In this document: piece after piece, positions 10,887 through 21,584 of the stretch
Layout of the letters: each line of letters opens with the position of its first letter
Numbering within the stretch: the stretch's first letter is position 1
Assembly: GCA_002007465.1 (NCBI GenBank)
Contig: LNAC01000856.1
Span: 381,583 to 445,582, forward strand
Direction: 5' to 3'
Length of the DNA stretch: 64,000 bases
DNA from: Ailurus styani
Lineage: Eukaryota > Chordata > Mammalia > Carnivora > Ailuridae
The notes under the pieces: generated by a model
Database searches by the model: none
The model's input: only the letters and a program-made list of their open reading frames with translations
Told to the model about the DNA's origin: nothing
Translations under genes and position numbers: made by a program

Positions 10887-11490
10887 CCATTGTGATATGG
10901 GACCCCAAAACTCATACTCGACCTAGAACTCAACCTGCATACATTACTCATACCCTTGGGACAAAGCGTTCATTTACTTATATTCAGACTGACATGTAGA
11001 GGACTGGTGCAGAGGTGGGGGAGGACTGCAGGAATGTGAGTGACCCTTTGGACCAAGGAACTCAATAAAGAGAGGATGAGTACCATGATTGAAGTTAGGC
11101 ATTTACATGGTTTCCCAGATTCTCCATAAACGAAGGCTTAGATACATCTCTTTGAAGTGCTTTAGGTGGTTGGTACCTGGCACAGAACTTGGATTTCGGG
11201 GAACAACAGACCTATATGAGGCATCTCATATCATAAAGATCTCTTTAAGTAGTCTAATGATCCACATTGAGCCTTATTCAGTGATCTGGCCTTCCGTAGA
11301 ATAAGTTCTGCCCCAGCAAGTTTTTAGCTGGGTTCCGTAAGGATTGATAGGTCAGCATGCTTCAGAGTTCTGCAAACTATGAGATATTTTGTCAAAATGT
11401 TTAAACTGCCTGAGGAATCAAGTCATCACTTCTGTTTTAAACATTAAGCTTTAGAGAAAGATTTAGTTGGTAAAAAGTTTAGTGTGGCTG
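10887..11490. other. Unassigned non-coding sequence
   Basis: No supported coding, RNA or repeat feature. Confidence 0.4.
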
Positions 11491-11517
11491 AACACACACA
11501 CACACACACACACACAT
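11491..11517. repeat. (CA)n microsatellite
   Basis: About twelve CA units followed by tatgtgcatatatgtg. Confidence 0.95.
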
Positions 11518-11662
11518 ATGTGCATATATGTGTACCAGTCAAGCCATTTGCTGAACACACACTTTCACTCATTTGTGCCCTTGCACATGTTGTTTCTTCT
11601 GCCTGGGAACACGAGAGTTCATCTTGTCATTAGAGTCTCATCCAACCCTTCCAGAAAACGTT

Positions 11663-11887
11663 TGCTATCTCTTTTATTTTTTTTTAAGATTTTAAAAATT
11701 TATTTGAGAGATAAAGAAAGAGATAGTGAGAGAGAGAGCATGAGCAGGGAGGAGAGGGAGAAGCAGGCTCTCTACTGAGCAGGGAGACCAATGTGGACCT
11801 GGATCCCAAGACCCTGGCCAGGATCATGACCTGAGCTGAAGGCAGATATTTAACTGACTGAGCCACCCAGACATCCCTGCTATCTCT
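11663..11887 (-). mobile_element. CAN-SINE in L2, first of a second same-site pair
   Basis: Body at 11673-11877; target tgctatctct at 11663-11672 and 11878-11887. The tail side reads TTTTTTAAGATTTTAAAAATTTATTTGAGA. Confidence 0.92.
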
Positions 11888-12072
11888 CTCTCTGTCTCTC
11901 TCTTTTAAAAGATTTTATTTATTTATTTGAGAGCGACAGAGGATGAGTGGGGGGAGGGAGGGAGAGGAGCAGAGGGAGAGTGAGAAGCAGACTCCCCACT
12001 AAACAAGGAGCCCGATGCAGGGCTCGATCCCAGGACCCTGAGATCATGACCTGAGCTGAATGCTGCCTCCCC
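11888..12072 (-). mobile_element. CAN-SINE in L2, head truncated
   Basis: Starts near 11903 with ttttaaaagattttattt and stops at ctgagctgaa (12060), about 40 bases short of the tRNA-like head. tgctgcctcccc at 12061-12072 resembles the tgctatctctct that precedes it, which suggests a third copy of the same target. The missing head fits incomplete reverse transcription (5' truncation). Confidence 0.85.
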
Positions 12073-12268
12073 TACTTGAGATAGCTGTTCTCTAGTATTT
12101 AGTGAAGTTAATTCCTATAGATCCTTTAGAGCCCCACTTAGATTTCACTTCCTCTATGAAGCTTTCCTGACACTAACGTATTTTCCTTTTGTGATCCTAT
12201 AGTTCTCTTCCATCCTTACTTAGCTTATTTTATAATTGTCTGTCTCTACCGTGAGATTCAAGTCTTGA

Positions 12269-12456
12269 GGCGCCTGGCCCAATAGATTAAGCATCCAACT
12301 CTTGATTTCAGCTCAGGTTATGATCTCAGGGTGCTGGGATTGAGCCTCGCATCGTGCTCTGTGCTCAGTCGGGAGTCTGCTTGAGGATTTCTCTCCCTCT
12401 CCGTCTGCCCCTCCCCCTGCTCACTCTCTCTCAAATAAATAAGATCTTTTGAAAAA
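12269..12456 (+). mobile_element. CAN-SINE, left half of a tail-to-tail inverted pair
   Basis: Head ggcgcctggcccaatagatt (the usual GGTGGCTCAGT is mutated), body, and a tail tcaaataaataagatctttt. The next SINE, in the opposite orientation, starts within about ten bases. Confidence 0.88.
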
Positions 12457-12461
12457 GTCAA

Positions 12462-12613
12462 GATGTTACTTGAGAGAGAGAGCATGAGCAGGGAGAGGGG
12501 CAAAGGGAGAGAGAAAGAGAGAGAATCTTAGGCAGGCTCCACGCCCAGCCCAACATGACACTGAGATGATGACCTGAGCCGGGCCTTAGTGGACTGAGCC
12601 ACCCAGGCACCCC
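12462..12613 (-). mobile_element. CAN-SINE, right half of a tail-to-tail inverted pair
   Basis: Runs from a degraded tail (agatgttacttgagagag) to the reversed head (gactgagccacccaggcacccc). It is shortened in the middle (gacctgagccgggccttagtgg). Together with the neighbour it forms an inverted repeat. Confidence 0.87.
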
Positions 12614-12735
12614 AAGACTCAAGCCTCAAGGGCAGGGACTGTATCTTAATCATCTCTTATCTCTATTTCCTAGTACAATGCCTTGCCCAAAGCGTTGTTC
12701 AATGAATAGCTTTTGAATGAGTGAGGAATGAATGC

Positions 12736-14060
12736 TTAGCTGGGGGAACCTATGCCTGGCCTAAGGCAGGCTTAGGGGAATTGCTTTATTTGGTGTCCTG
12801 AGTCATTCTGAACTAACAGGCCACAGGGCTCTAGAGCGTGACATAGGGAGCCAGGTTGTTTCTGGGTTCTGCCCGGAAAGAGTTAGCTTTGGTGTAATTT
12901 ACACAAACTTCCGGAGTTATTGGTATTAAAACTAGATTTAAATAGAGCTTCAGTGTCGAAGAACCACTGCCGTATACCCTGCGGCATAATCAATAGTAAA
13001 ACAAAGGCATTAGGAAAATGAGATCGATGAAACTCTACAGAAGAAAGGAATCTGGGTGCTATGGAGATGAAACAGTAGTCACAGCTGTTGACTCTAGGGG
13101 ACAACAGAACAAGAGGGGGATAAAAAGAGCAATAAAAGGCCATTGAAAGCGCACCTGTTACAGTAGGAGACAGGCCTTGGACAGTATCCGGTTACATGCC
13201 TGGGACAATTTGTCTCTTATTTATTTTAAACTCTGAGAAATCTAGGGATAAATTTGGATAAGATAGGGCATTGTTCTAACATTTCCTATTGGCCATATCC
13301 TTTCTGTATTACTGGACAAAGAAATATATATATAGTTAAACACAAAGCAAAGGCAATTCATCTTTTAAAATACACGTATGAAATGTAAATAATGGAAGAA
13401 AAAAGAAAAGTAGTGAGTTACTCCCCATCCAATTCAAATGCCATCTCACTGTTGTCCTTTTGTGATGTCCTGTCTTGCCATCAAATATCATTTTTGAGAA
13501 ACCTTATCATCCAGATGTTATTAAAACAATTCTTTCATCTTTGGCCTTGCAGATGGCTTAGGATCCACAGGAATCTAGTTTGATAACATAAGTACGATAT
13601 TTTAAAGATTCCTGAAAATAAGTGAATAGCTTAATGAAAGAGGTGATGTGTACAACCACAAATATTTAGATAAAAATGGAAATGTTCAGTCAGAAATCTG
13701 GATTTACATCCACATGATGACAGAATAAAATTTCCATTTTTTCATGCAACATTTTAGCAGTAGCTGTGTGGACCCTGCAGAAACATCTTTTTCTCAGTTA
13801 TTCATTTCTCTGTATAGAAGAGATTATTGCCATACCAACCAGAACAACAAAGTTCGATTATGTTAATTCATACCAAGAGGCAGGTCTTAACAGAAAAGAC
13901 TTCCTATAGGACTTCTATATTTTTCTGTGTGGCGTGTTTGCTATTAGGTGAACCAAAGAATTCCCTAACTGCTACCATCTATAGTTTACGTGTGTCAGTT
14001 TTAGAGGCATTCCTTCCTTCCTTCATTTGAAAATTAAACTGGGAGTGGGGGGAGAAGGAA
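12736..14060. other. Unassigned non-coding sequence
   Basis: No gene recognised. Open frames of 60-86 codons at 12883-13143 and 13392-14030 lack domains. The part 13395-13510 vaguely resembles diverged L2 but is not called. Confidence 0.4.
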
Positions 14061-14140
14061 TGGAAGAATATTCCAAATAGAAGAACATATGTGTGGGATC
14101 TGAGTTGGTAAAGAACTTGGCATGTTGGAGGATATAAAAG

Positions 14141-14284
14141 AAGGCCAGGCTAGGGATGCCTGGGTGGCTCAGTGGGTTAAGTGTCTGCATCAGACGGGGC
14201 TCCCTCTGCCTGCTAATCCCCCTGCTTGTGCTCTCTCTCTCTCTCTCTCTCTCTGACAAATAAATTTTAAAAAAAGGCCAGGCT
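14141..14284 (+). mobile_element. CAN-SINE with internal deletion and intact target duplication
   Basis: Only about 122 bases (14152-14273) between perfect aaggccaggct copies at 14141-14151 and 14274-14284. Head and tail are present, but the centre (box B region, CAGGTCATGATCTCAGGGTC) is missing: gttaagtgtctgcat jumps to cagacggggctccctctgcc. A (CT)n run sits near 14229-14254. Confidence 0.93.
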
Positions 14285-14395
14285 TATTTCAAGGATAGTG
14301 AGTAAGGGTGAGAATTTGGGCTTTACCTTAAGAGTCATAGGAAACCATTGAAAGGTTTTCTTGTTCAAGAGTGTATCGATTTGATTTACATCTTA

Positions 14396-14640
14396 AAAAG
14401 GTCATTAAAGGGGCACTAGGGTGGCTCAGTCAGTTAAGTCTCTGACTCCTGGTTCTCACTCAGGTCCTGATCTCAGGGTCTTGAGGTTGAGCCCTGCATG
14501 GGCCAAGTCAGGTTCCATGCTCTGTGGGGAGTCTGCTTCTCTCCCTCTCCCCACCATGTGCACACGTGCACGTGTGTGTGCACACATTCTTTCTCTCAAA
14601 TAAATAAACAAATCTTTTTTTTCCCCCCAAAAGGCCATTA
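14396..14640 (+). mobile_element. CAN-SINE with 12-bp target-site duplication and GT-rich insert
   Basis: Body at 14408-14628. Target aaaaggtcatta at 14396-14407 and aaaaggccatta at 14629-14640. The usual CT-rich segment carries a cacacgtgcacgtgtgtgtg alternating purine/pyrimidine patch around 14560-14585. Confidence 0.92.
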
Positions 14641-15120
14641 GATATACAGTGTGTAAAATGGATTGGAGGGCTGGGCAGGAGTAAAGCTAGAGGCAGTGAT
14701 ACTTGTTGGCTCACTCGAATCCTAGTAGTGAAGATAGAGAGAAGTGGGCAGATTTGAGGGAGATGTCAGAGGTAGAATAAAGAGAATTTAGTGATTACTC
14801 GATGGCAGAAGAGGAACTGTAATGTTGAAGCTGACTCCTGGTTTTCGGACTTGAGTAATTGGGTGGATGGTGGTGCCTTTGATGGAAATGCAAAGCGTTA
14901 AAGGAAGAACAGGAATTGGGAGTAGCTGGTATAAGTCCTGAGGATATTTGTTGTCCCGTTGAATTCTGGGTGCTTATCAGATCCCTGGGGTAGGCAGCTT
15001 TTAAGTTCAGTATGAAAATGTATGATGGTGTCACTGGCACATAACTGAAATCCTGGGAATAAATGAAATCATCTAAGGAGAAAGTTGTTCCCTGAGGGAT
15101 GCCAACAGTTAAAGTTTAAT

Positions 15121-15341
15121 AAAAAATGGAAGAATTAGGGGCACCTGGGTAGCTCAGTTGGTTAAGTGTCTGCCTTCAACTCAGGTCATGATCTCAGGGT
15201 CCTGGGATTGAGCCCTGAGTCGGGCTCCCTGCTCAGTCAGTAGTCTGCTTCTCCCTCTGCCCCCCTCCCCCCACCCTGATCCCTCTCTCTCTCTCTCTCT
15301 CTCTCAACTAAATAAATAAAATCTTTAAAAAAATGGAAGAA
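15121..15341 (+). mobile_element. CAN-SINE with 14-bp target-site duplication
   Basis: Body at 15138-15327; target aaaaaatggaagaa at 15121-15134 and 15328-15341. The body holds a (CT)n run at about 15283-15305. Confidence 0.93.
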
Positions 15342-15454
15342 GCAACAGTATAAATACAATGAAGGAAACCACAAAGATGCCAGAGGAGTGAATAGATAAA
15401 AGGAATGAAAGTGGAAGAGGGTAAAATTGAGGACGAAATGAAGGGAGGATTGTC

Positions 15455-15575
15455 TTTTGTTTTTTTTCAAAGTTTTTTAATTTAAGTAATCTCTACACCA
15501 AATGTGGGGATTGAACTCACGACCCTGAGATCAGGAGTCATGTGCTCTTCTGACTGGGCCAGCCAGGTGCCCCAG
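15455..15575 (-). mobile_element. Short CAN-SINE/tRNA-related variant lacking the CT-rich body
   Basis: On the minus strand: ggggcacctggctggcccag, a stretch containing gatctcagggtcgtgagttc-like box B sequence, then ccacatttggtgtagagatt and an A-rich tail. This shorter carnivore SINE variant has no GCCTGCTTC/CTCTCTC body. Similar copies lie near 27.2, 29.9, 36.1, 37.7, 50.7 and 55.1 kb. Confidence 0.85.
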
Positions 15576-17400
15576 GGAGACTGTTTCAAGGAGGCTAAGA
15601 TCTTCTATGATGAGGACTGAAAGGGTGCCACATAAAAGATTTTCTCTGGTCAATAACCCCTTGAGCCCTTACACTTGCAGCTGAACTACAGGGCGTAAAT
15701 ACATGGGCAAGGTGGCTCTGCTCCATGTACAGAACTGGGGAGATGTGGAGAAAAATTATTCTCCTCTCAAATCTAATAAAGCTTATGGAGAAATGCCCTG
15801 GGTATTTTTCCACAGGCGTATGACAAACTATTTTCCTGTCTTAGACAGGAGCATTAGGCTTCCTATTTATGATTTATTAGCACCCACATGTGCCAAACAC
15901 ACTGGAACTCAACAAAAAGAATTAGATTCTCTTCTAAAAGAGAAAGAAATACAACTTCAGGGGAAAATATCCACAGGGACACAGATATTATGTCTATATT
16001 TTCAAGCAGGCACAGGAGAAAGATCAAAGAGTAGAAAACACGGAAAAATGGTTCTTGAGCTAAAACTCCCTAAAGTTTGTGGATTTCTGGGAATATGAAA
16101 CTCTTTCAATGAAGAGTATAAGCTGTATGCAAAGGTTGAGTTCAATTAGGATCAGATATCAAAGATGATCTTGCTTACTTCAAATGAATTAACTGGATGT
16201 TGGCTGAAAAGAGCTTAAGCTAAAAAGGAACGTTCTAGAAATGTTGTGACTAAGATTCTGACAGATATGAAAAACAGGAAGAAGCACCCCATGGCAATCC
16301 AGAAAGAAAAAAAGAAATGGAAAAGGCGCCAAATAGATACAAACTGCTGATTAATGTACTCTGATGGAATTTCATCCCAACTATGAATTCAAATAGTAGA
16401 GATATCATTTCAGAAAAACAGATCTCTTTTAACAAATAAAAATTACACACTATTGAACTTCTAAGCCCATGCTATCAATACAATCTTTTTGAGAGAGAAT
16501 GAGGGTGGGGGGAGAAAGGGAGGGAAGGGAGGGAGAGAGAGAGAGATTCTGAGAAATTGACTGAGTCTGCTTGATAGTCACTGGATGGAATCGCAAAGAA
16601 AACATTGGCAAGAGATCAGGCCTCCTGGAATCCATTAAACACAAAGGAGAAAAGTATCTAAATGTTGGTTGCAGATCAGCATGCTATATCCAAAGATTTC
16701 ACTAGAACTGTTTAAAAGCAAGCAGATCCAGCAATAAAATTTCATAATCAGCATTCATAAAAATAGCAAGAACAGAAGTTTGCTAGGTTAGAGAGCAACC
16801 GTTGCTACTACATATGTTGGATCTCATATGTCAGTCTTAACCAGAAACAAAGACCTTGGTGGGACATTTATCCTCTACTTCTGTTCTTGCCTTTCAGCTT
16901 CTGCAAGTTTCTGCCACACCCCCGCTAGTCCCTCGTCACAATTCCACAGTTTAAGAAGGTGTGCTCAGAAAAAAGACTGATCTTCTGACCAACTTAACCA
17001 CAGACTTGGAATAGAAATGAAGGCCAACCTAAGCTGGGGGATGGTCACTGCCACTGTTTTGTCCCATCCCCACACCTCCTCTCACTGGATGCATTCGACA
17101 GACAAGAACTGGGCAGTAGAAAAACTTGACAGTGTAGCCTGCTTTAACGAGAATTATCGGAGAGAAATTAGAGATCAGATAGGCGAGATGCCAGGAATAG
17201 GGAAGTCAACTAACACAGGAGAGAACAGGTTGGCACTGGAGGCTTGAACAGACTAGAACAATCATTTCTGACCTTTTATAGGATGAGGAGTGCTCATTAC
17301 TCATAAGACAATAACTTTCTGAAAAATTAGAAAAAGTAATTTTTCATTATCTGAAAATTTGAGAAAATAAAAAATACACACATCACCACCAGAGACTGCC
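15576..17400. other. Unassigned sequence with a 131-codon open frame
   Basis: A plus-strand frame at 15703-16098 is the longest here, but it has no recognisable domain or homolog that I know. Codon use is unremarkable and AT-rich, and there is no supporting splice or polyA context. I regard it as chance. A GA-rich patch at 16485-16550 may be the remains of a SINE tail. Confidence 0.4.
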
Positions 17401-17442
17401 AAAATTGGATGTAATCTTTCTCAATGCATATGCAGTTGAGAT

Positions 17443-17462
17443 ACACACACACACACACACAC
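17443..17462. repeat. (CA)n microsatellite
   Basis: About ten CA units after gttgagata, followed by cgcagttatg. Confidence 0.93.
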
Positions 17463-17719
17463 GCAGTTATGACATTTTAATCACTTCTAATTTTTTGCTT
17501 ATGGTATTTTTATGAACAACTTTCCATGAAAATAAATATTTACCCAGAGTACTCTTTATTTCTATATAATATTGTAAGTGTGTATCACAACTTATTTTAC
17601 TAATCTATTGTTGAGTATGCATGGTGTTTCTAGTTTTTTGCTGCTAGAAAGAATATTGCAGTGAATATCACCGAATACATTTCCTTAAGGATCCCTTCCT
17701 AATATCAAACATATAAAAA

Positions 17720-18602
17720 AATGGAACAACTGGATATCCACTTGCAAAAGACTGATGTAACTCTACCTCACACTGGATATTAAAATTGACTCTAAATGGA
17801 TCGAAGGCCTAAATAGAAGAGCTAAAACTATACAGCTTTTGGAATGAAACATAAGGGTAAAACTTCATGGTCTTGGATTTGGCAGATTTCTTCGACATGA
17901 CACCAGATGCACAATCAACAAAAGAAAAAATAAATAAAATGGACTTCATCATTAAAAACAAAAATCGTGTTCTGCAACAAAGAGCAGGATCAAGAGAGTG
18001 AAAAGACAAGACAGAGAATGGAAAAAAAATATTTGCAATCATATATCTGATTAGAGTAGGATCCAAAATATATAAAGACTTCCTATAATTCAACAACAAA
18101 AAGAACAACCCCATGAAAACATGGGCATAAGTCTTGAACACACATTTCTCCAAAGAAGATATGCCGATGTTCAACAAGCATGCGAAGAAACACTTAACAT
18201 CACTAATCATCAGGGAAATGCAAATCAAAACACAATAAAATACCGCTTCACTCCCATTAGAATGGCTAATATAAAAAAAAAAGCCCAGAAAATAATAAGT
18301 GTGCACAAGGATGTGGAGAGAATGTGGAGTAATCAGGATGCTGGTACATGGCCATGGGAGTGTAAAATGGTACAGCTACTGTAAAAAACAGTTTGGAAGT
18401 TTCTCAACAAATTGAACAAAGAATTCCTATATAATCCAGCAATTCTACTTCTAGATAAATCCCTAAAAGAATTGAGAGCATATGTTCAAACAAAAACAGG
18501 TACACTCATGTTCACAGCAGCACTATTCACAATTGTCAAAACATGGACACGGCACAAACATTCATGCAGGGATGAATGGATAAACAAAATTAGTATACCC
18601 AT
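17720..18602 (+). mobile_element. LINE-1, ORF2 C-terminal part (left piece of a split copy)
   Basis: Sense L1: gcctaaatagaagagctaaaac, aaacttcatggtcttggatttgg, ggacttcatcattaaaa, aagacaagacagagaatgg, aatgcaaatcaaaacacaat and ggatgaatggataaacaaaat follow in the order of L1 ORF2. Frames are broken. The copy continues at 19071 after the LTR. It is older than the L1 at 30.7 kb. Confidence 0.9.
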
Positions 18603-19074
18603 TGTAGGGGCCAAGGACAGGTCATCTCCAAATGCACTACGATGGCATTTTGATTATTATAAATTAAAGCTACTTAAAAAACAGCCTATGCAAGGACACT
18701 CAGATCCTCCTCTGTGCCCCTGAAAAAAGGAAATAAATCTGTGTGACAGGTGTCCTCCCTGTACCAGGAGGTAAAGAAACATCCTTATTACCAGACACAG
18801 GGAATTTAGAGCCAAGAAGGCTGTACAAACAAATCCTGTTACTTTTTACTAACTTACTAGTCCAGCTCAAATTCTGTTTAGAATTCCTTACTTGAAAAAG
18901 TATAAATACTGTCGGCCTTAGTCATCTCTTTAGGTCTCAATTTCATTATTGGGCCTCCATGTGCAAATAACTAAGCTGGATTTTTTCTCCTCTTAATCTG
19001 TCTCATGTAAATTTAGTTCTTAGTCCACATAGAGGAACCTTGGATAGAGGAAAATTTCTTCCTCCCTTCACCAT
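18599..19074 (+). mobile_element. Solo LTR of an endogenous retrovirus (ERV1/gammaretrovirus-like)
   Basis: A 468-base element (18603-19070) beginning TGTAGGGGCC and ending CTCCCTTCA, so TG...CA with a short imperfect inverted repeat (TGTAGGG/TGAAGGG). It is bracketed by the 4-bp duplication ccat at 18599-18602 and 19071-19074, the size typical of ERV1. Inside, a TATA-like gtataaata lies near 18900, and the R/U5-like phrase cttaatctgtctcatgtaaa and agaggaaccttgga match the layout of ERV1 LTRs. The polyadenylation signal appears degraded (aataac). No internal gag/pol/env sequence, primer-binding site or second LTR is present, so it is a recombined solo LTR with no coding potential. Orientation is inferred from TATA and U5 order. 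Confidence 0.87.
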
Positions 19075-19670
19075 ACAGTGGACTATCACTCAGCCATGGA
19101 AAGGAATAAGTACTGATGCATGCTGCAACAGGGATGAATCTTGAAAACATGCTAAGTGAATGAAGCCAGACAAAAAAGGACACATATTGTATAATTCCAT
19201 TGAAGTGAAATATCTGAAATAAGCAAATCCATAGAGATAGAACACAGATTGGTGGTTGCTAGGTGCAGCAGGGAGGAGGTATTGTGGAATGACTGCATAA
19301 TGGGTGAGCAGTTTCTTTTTGGGGTGATAAAAAAGTTCTAGAACCAGATGGTGGATGATTATACTACATTGTGAATGTACTTAATGCCACTGAAGTGTAC
19401 ATTTTTACATGGTTTAAAAGGGAAATTTTATGTTATATTCATTTTAATTTTTTAGAGATTTTTAAAAATTTGAGGGAGAGAGAGCATGAGCAGGAGGGAA
19501 AGGCAGAAAGAGAAGGAGAAACAGACTCCCCACTGAGCAGGGATTCCAACACAGGGCTCCATCCCAGGACCCCAGGATCATGACCAGAGCCAAAGCCAGA
19601 CAGTTAACGGACTGAGCCACCCAGGCACCCCTATGTTATGTTTATTTCATAATAAAACTTCAATAAAAAA
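19071..19670 (+). mobile_element. LINE-1, 3' end (right piece of the LTR-split copy)
   Basis: Resumes at accatacagtggactatcac, continues with tcagccatggaaagg, acagattggtggttgctag, and the 3' UTR phrase aatgccactgaagtgtac, and ends in aataaaacttcaataaaaaa. A SINE interrupts it at 19440-19631. Confidence 0.9.
19429..19639 (-). mobile_element. CAN-SINE in LINE-1 3' UTR
   Basis: Body at about 19440-19631. The L1 phrase ttttatgttat is duplicated (tatgttat at 19429-19436 and 19632-19639). The tail side is short (TTTTTTAGAGATTTTTAAAAATTTGAGG). Confidence 0.92.
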
Positions 19671-19981
19671 TATTTATGAGCTTATATAATGGTATTATTT
19701 CCAATATTCATTATTTGAGACATTATATAATGATAGAAAGCTACTATGACTTTACTAATACATTTTGAGTTAACATTCTATTAAACACCATATATGGACA
19801 TGTTTGAAAACAATACTAGATGTGTATGCAAGATAAATGTATATGACCTAATACCAGGCCTGTTTCATACAAGGATCTGAGGACTCCTTGCAATAATTCT
19901 GCTAACTCCTGGAGATTTAGAGCCCACAGGCTATGACTTATTGGGCAAGAGAATGAGTTCGCAGAAATCAAAAAGGCAGTG

Positions 19982-20463
19982 TATAAGTTTTCTGTGGCTG
20001 TTGTGACAAATTACCACAAACTGAGTAGCTTGAAGCAACAAGAATTTATTATCTCACAGTTCTGGTTGGCGTAAGTCCCAAATCAAGGCATTAACAGGGT
20101 AACTGTCTCTAAAGGCTCCAAAGGAGAATGCAGCCCTTGCCTGTTCCAGCTTCTGGTGGCTCTAGAAGCTCATTGGCTTATGACCCCATCACGCCAGTCT
20201 CTGCCTCCTCCGCCTCTCTGTGTTTACATGACCTCTTCTTCTGTCCCCAAACTCTGTCTGCCTCCATTTTACCAAGATAAGTGTGACTGTTTTTAGGGAC
20301 CAGCCAAATAATACAGGATAAACTCCTCCTCTCAAGAGCCTTCATTTAATGGAAACTTTTGTCTTATAATATTATTATCTACTCATTCGCCATGCAAGGT
20401 AATAGTCATGGTTTCTGGGGATTAGGTTGAGGACATATCTTTTGGGGAGACCACTATTTGGCA
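19982..20463. mobile_element. Ancient mammalian interspersed repeat (family not assigned)
   Basis: The phrases ataagttttctgtggctgttgtgacaaattaccacaaactg, caagaatttattatctcacagttctg and gaggacatatcttttggggagacc belong to a very common old mammalian repeat. Related but different members sit at 29163 and 30018. I do not assign a family or strand. Confidence 0.7.
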
Positions 20464-20639
20464 CCGTATGGCCTTCCTTTTGCCCCTCCCCCTCCAAATT
20501 CATATCCATTACAGAGAGTAAGGACCGGACCCTCAGGGGGTTGGCTATAGTCCTGCGTGGGAGGAGAAAGAGAAGCCACCAAAGAGGGGAAAGAAGAGCA
20601 GTGGAGAAAGGGAGAAGGTGTTTCGAGGCAGAAGAATTG

Positions 20640-21375
20640 CATTTAATTGTCCCATTTGATCATGCGTTTGATCAAATACATGGAATCAAACGATATAGTC
20701 TTTGTGAGCAGCTTCTTTCATTTAGCGTATCTCTATGGTCAGTCCATCGGTAGGTGACGGATATTTGGGTTGTTTTTACTTTTGGCTGTTGTGCATAATG
20801 CTGCTGTGAGCGTTTGTGGCCAAGGTTTTCAGTGGCTATATTTCTAGTTCTCTTGACTGTATCTGCAGGAGTGGGATTGTTGGGTTACATTGTATCTATG
20901 TTTAACATTATGGGGAAATGCCAAGCTTTTCCAACGTGGCTGTACCATTTTAACTTCCCACCATCAATCTATGAGGGATCCAGTTTTTTCACATCCTCAC
21001 CATCACCTGTTATTGTATCTTTTCAATTATAGCCGTCCTAGTGTGTGTGAAACAGAAATGTTGAGCCGAGAATACAGAAAATTCCCATGTGTGCCTTCAC
21101 GCACATACATGATTCCTCCTATTATTAGAATCTTGCATTACCCAGGTACATTCATTACAATTAATGAGTTGATATTGATACATTACTATTAAAGTCCATA
21201 GTTTACATGAAGATTCACTTCCTTGTGTTTAGTTCTATGGATTCTGACAAATGTATAATACCATGTATCTACCATTACAGTATCATACAGAATGGTTTCC
21301 CTACCCTAAAACTCACCTGTGCTTTACCTATTCATCTCCCCCTCCCTGTGAACACCTGGCAACCATTCATCTTTT
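20640..21375 (-). mobile_element. LINE-1 3' region, antisense
   Basis: Complementary to L1: ttgtgcataatgctgctgtg, gtgggattgttgggttacat, tgtaccattttaacttccca (ORF2 end). Then a 3' UTR segment: agtccatagtttacatgaag, gacaaatgtataatacc, catacagaatggtttcc, ctggcaaccattcatc. Probably two overlapping old L1M fragments. Confidence 0.8.
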
Positions 21376-21399
21376 TTTTTTTTAAGATTTGTTTATTTA

Positions 21400-21578
21400 G
21401 GGGGCGCCTGGGTGGCTCAGTCCGTTAAGTGTCTGCCTTCGACTCAGGTCATGACCCCAGGGTCCTGGGATCGAGTCCCAGGTCAGGCTCTCTGCTCCAT
21501 GGAGAGCCTGCTTCTCCTTGTCTCCCCTCTTCCCCCCTCAAAAATAAACAAAACCTTTAAAAAATTAAATAAATAAAT
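21400..21578 (+). mobile_element. CAN-SINE at an L1 poly(T) boundary
   Basis: Head ggggcgcctgggtggctcag. The tail is unusual (aaaataaacaaaacctttaaaaaatta). To its left lies ctttttttttttttaag, the reversed tail of the L1 piece that continues at 21585, so the SINE entered close to an old insertion boundary. Confidence 0.9.
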
Positions 21579-21584
21579 CAAGAT

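Larger units (their letters stand above)
11555..12735 (+). mobile_element. L2 LINE 3' region, split by four SINEs
   Basis: L2 phrases are readable between the insertions: gcccttgcacatgttg, ttctgcctgggaac, cacttcctctatgaagc, ttgtctgtctctaccgtgagattc, then ggcagggactgtatctt and caatgaatagcttttgaatg at the 3' end. Four CAN-SINEs interrupt it. Together they make up more than half of the span. Confidence 0.8.
14060..15120 (-). mobile_element. L2 LINE, antisense, diverged
   Basis: Complementary to L2 coding-region sequence: aaccattgaaaggttttcttgttcaagagtg, ggttttcggacttgagtaattgggtgg and cttatcagatccctgggg match in order the reverse complement of L2 ORF2. Two CAN-SINEs interrupt it. It is more decayed than the copy at 24.0-26.1 kb. 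Confidence 0.65.
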
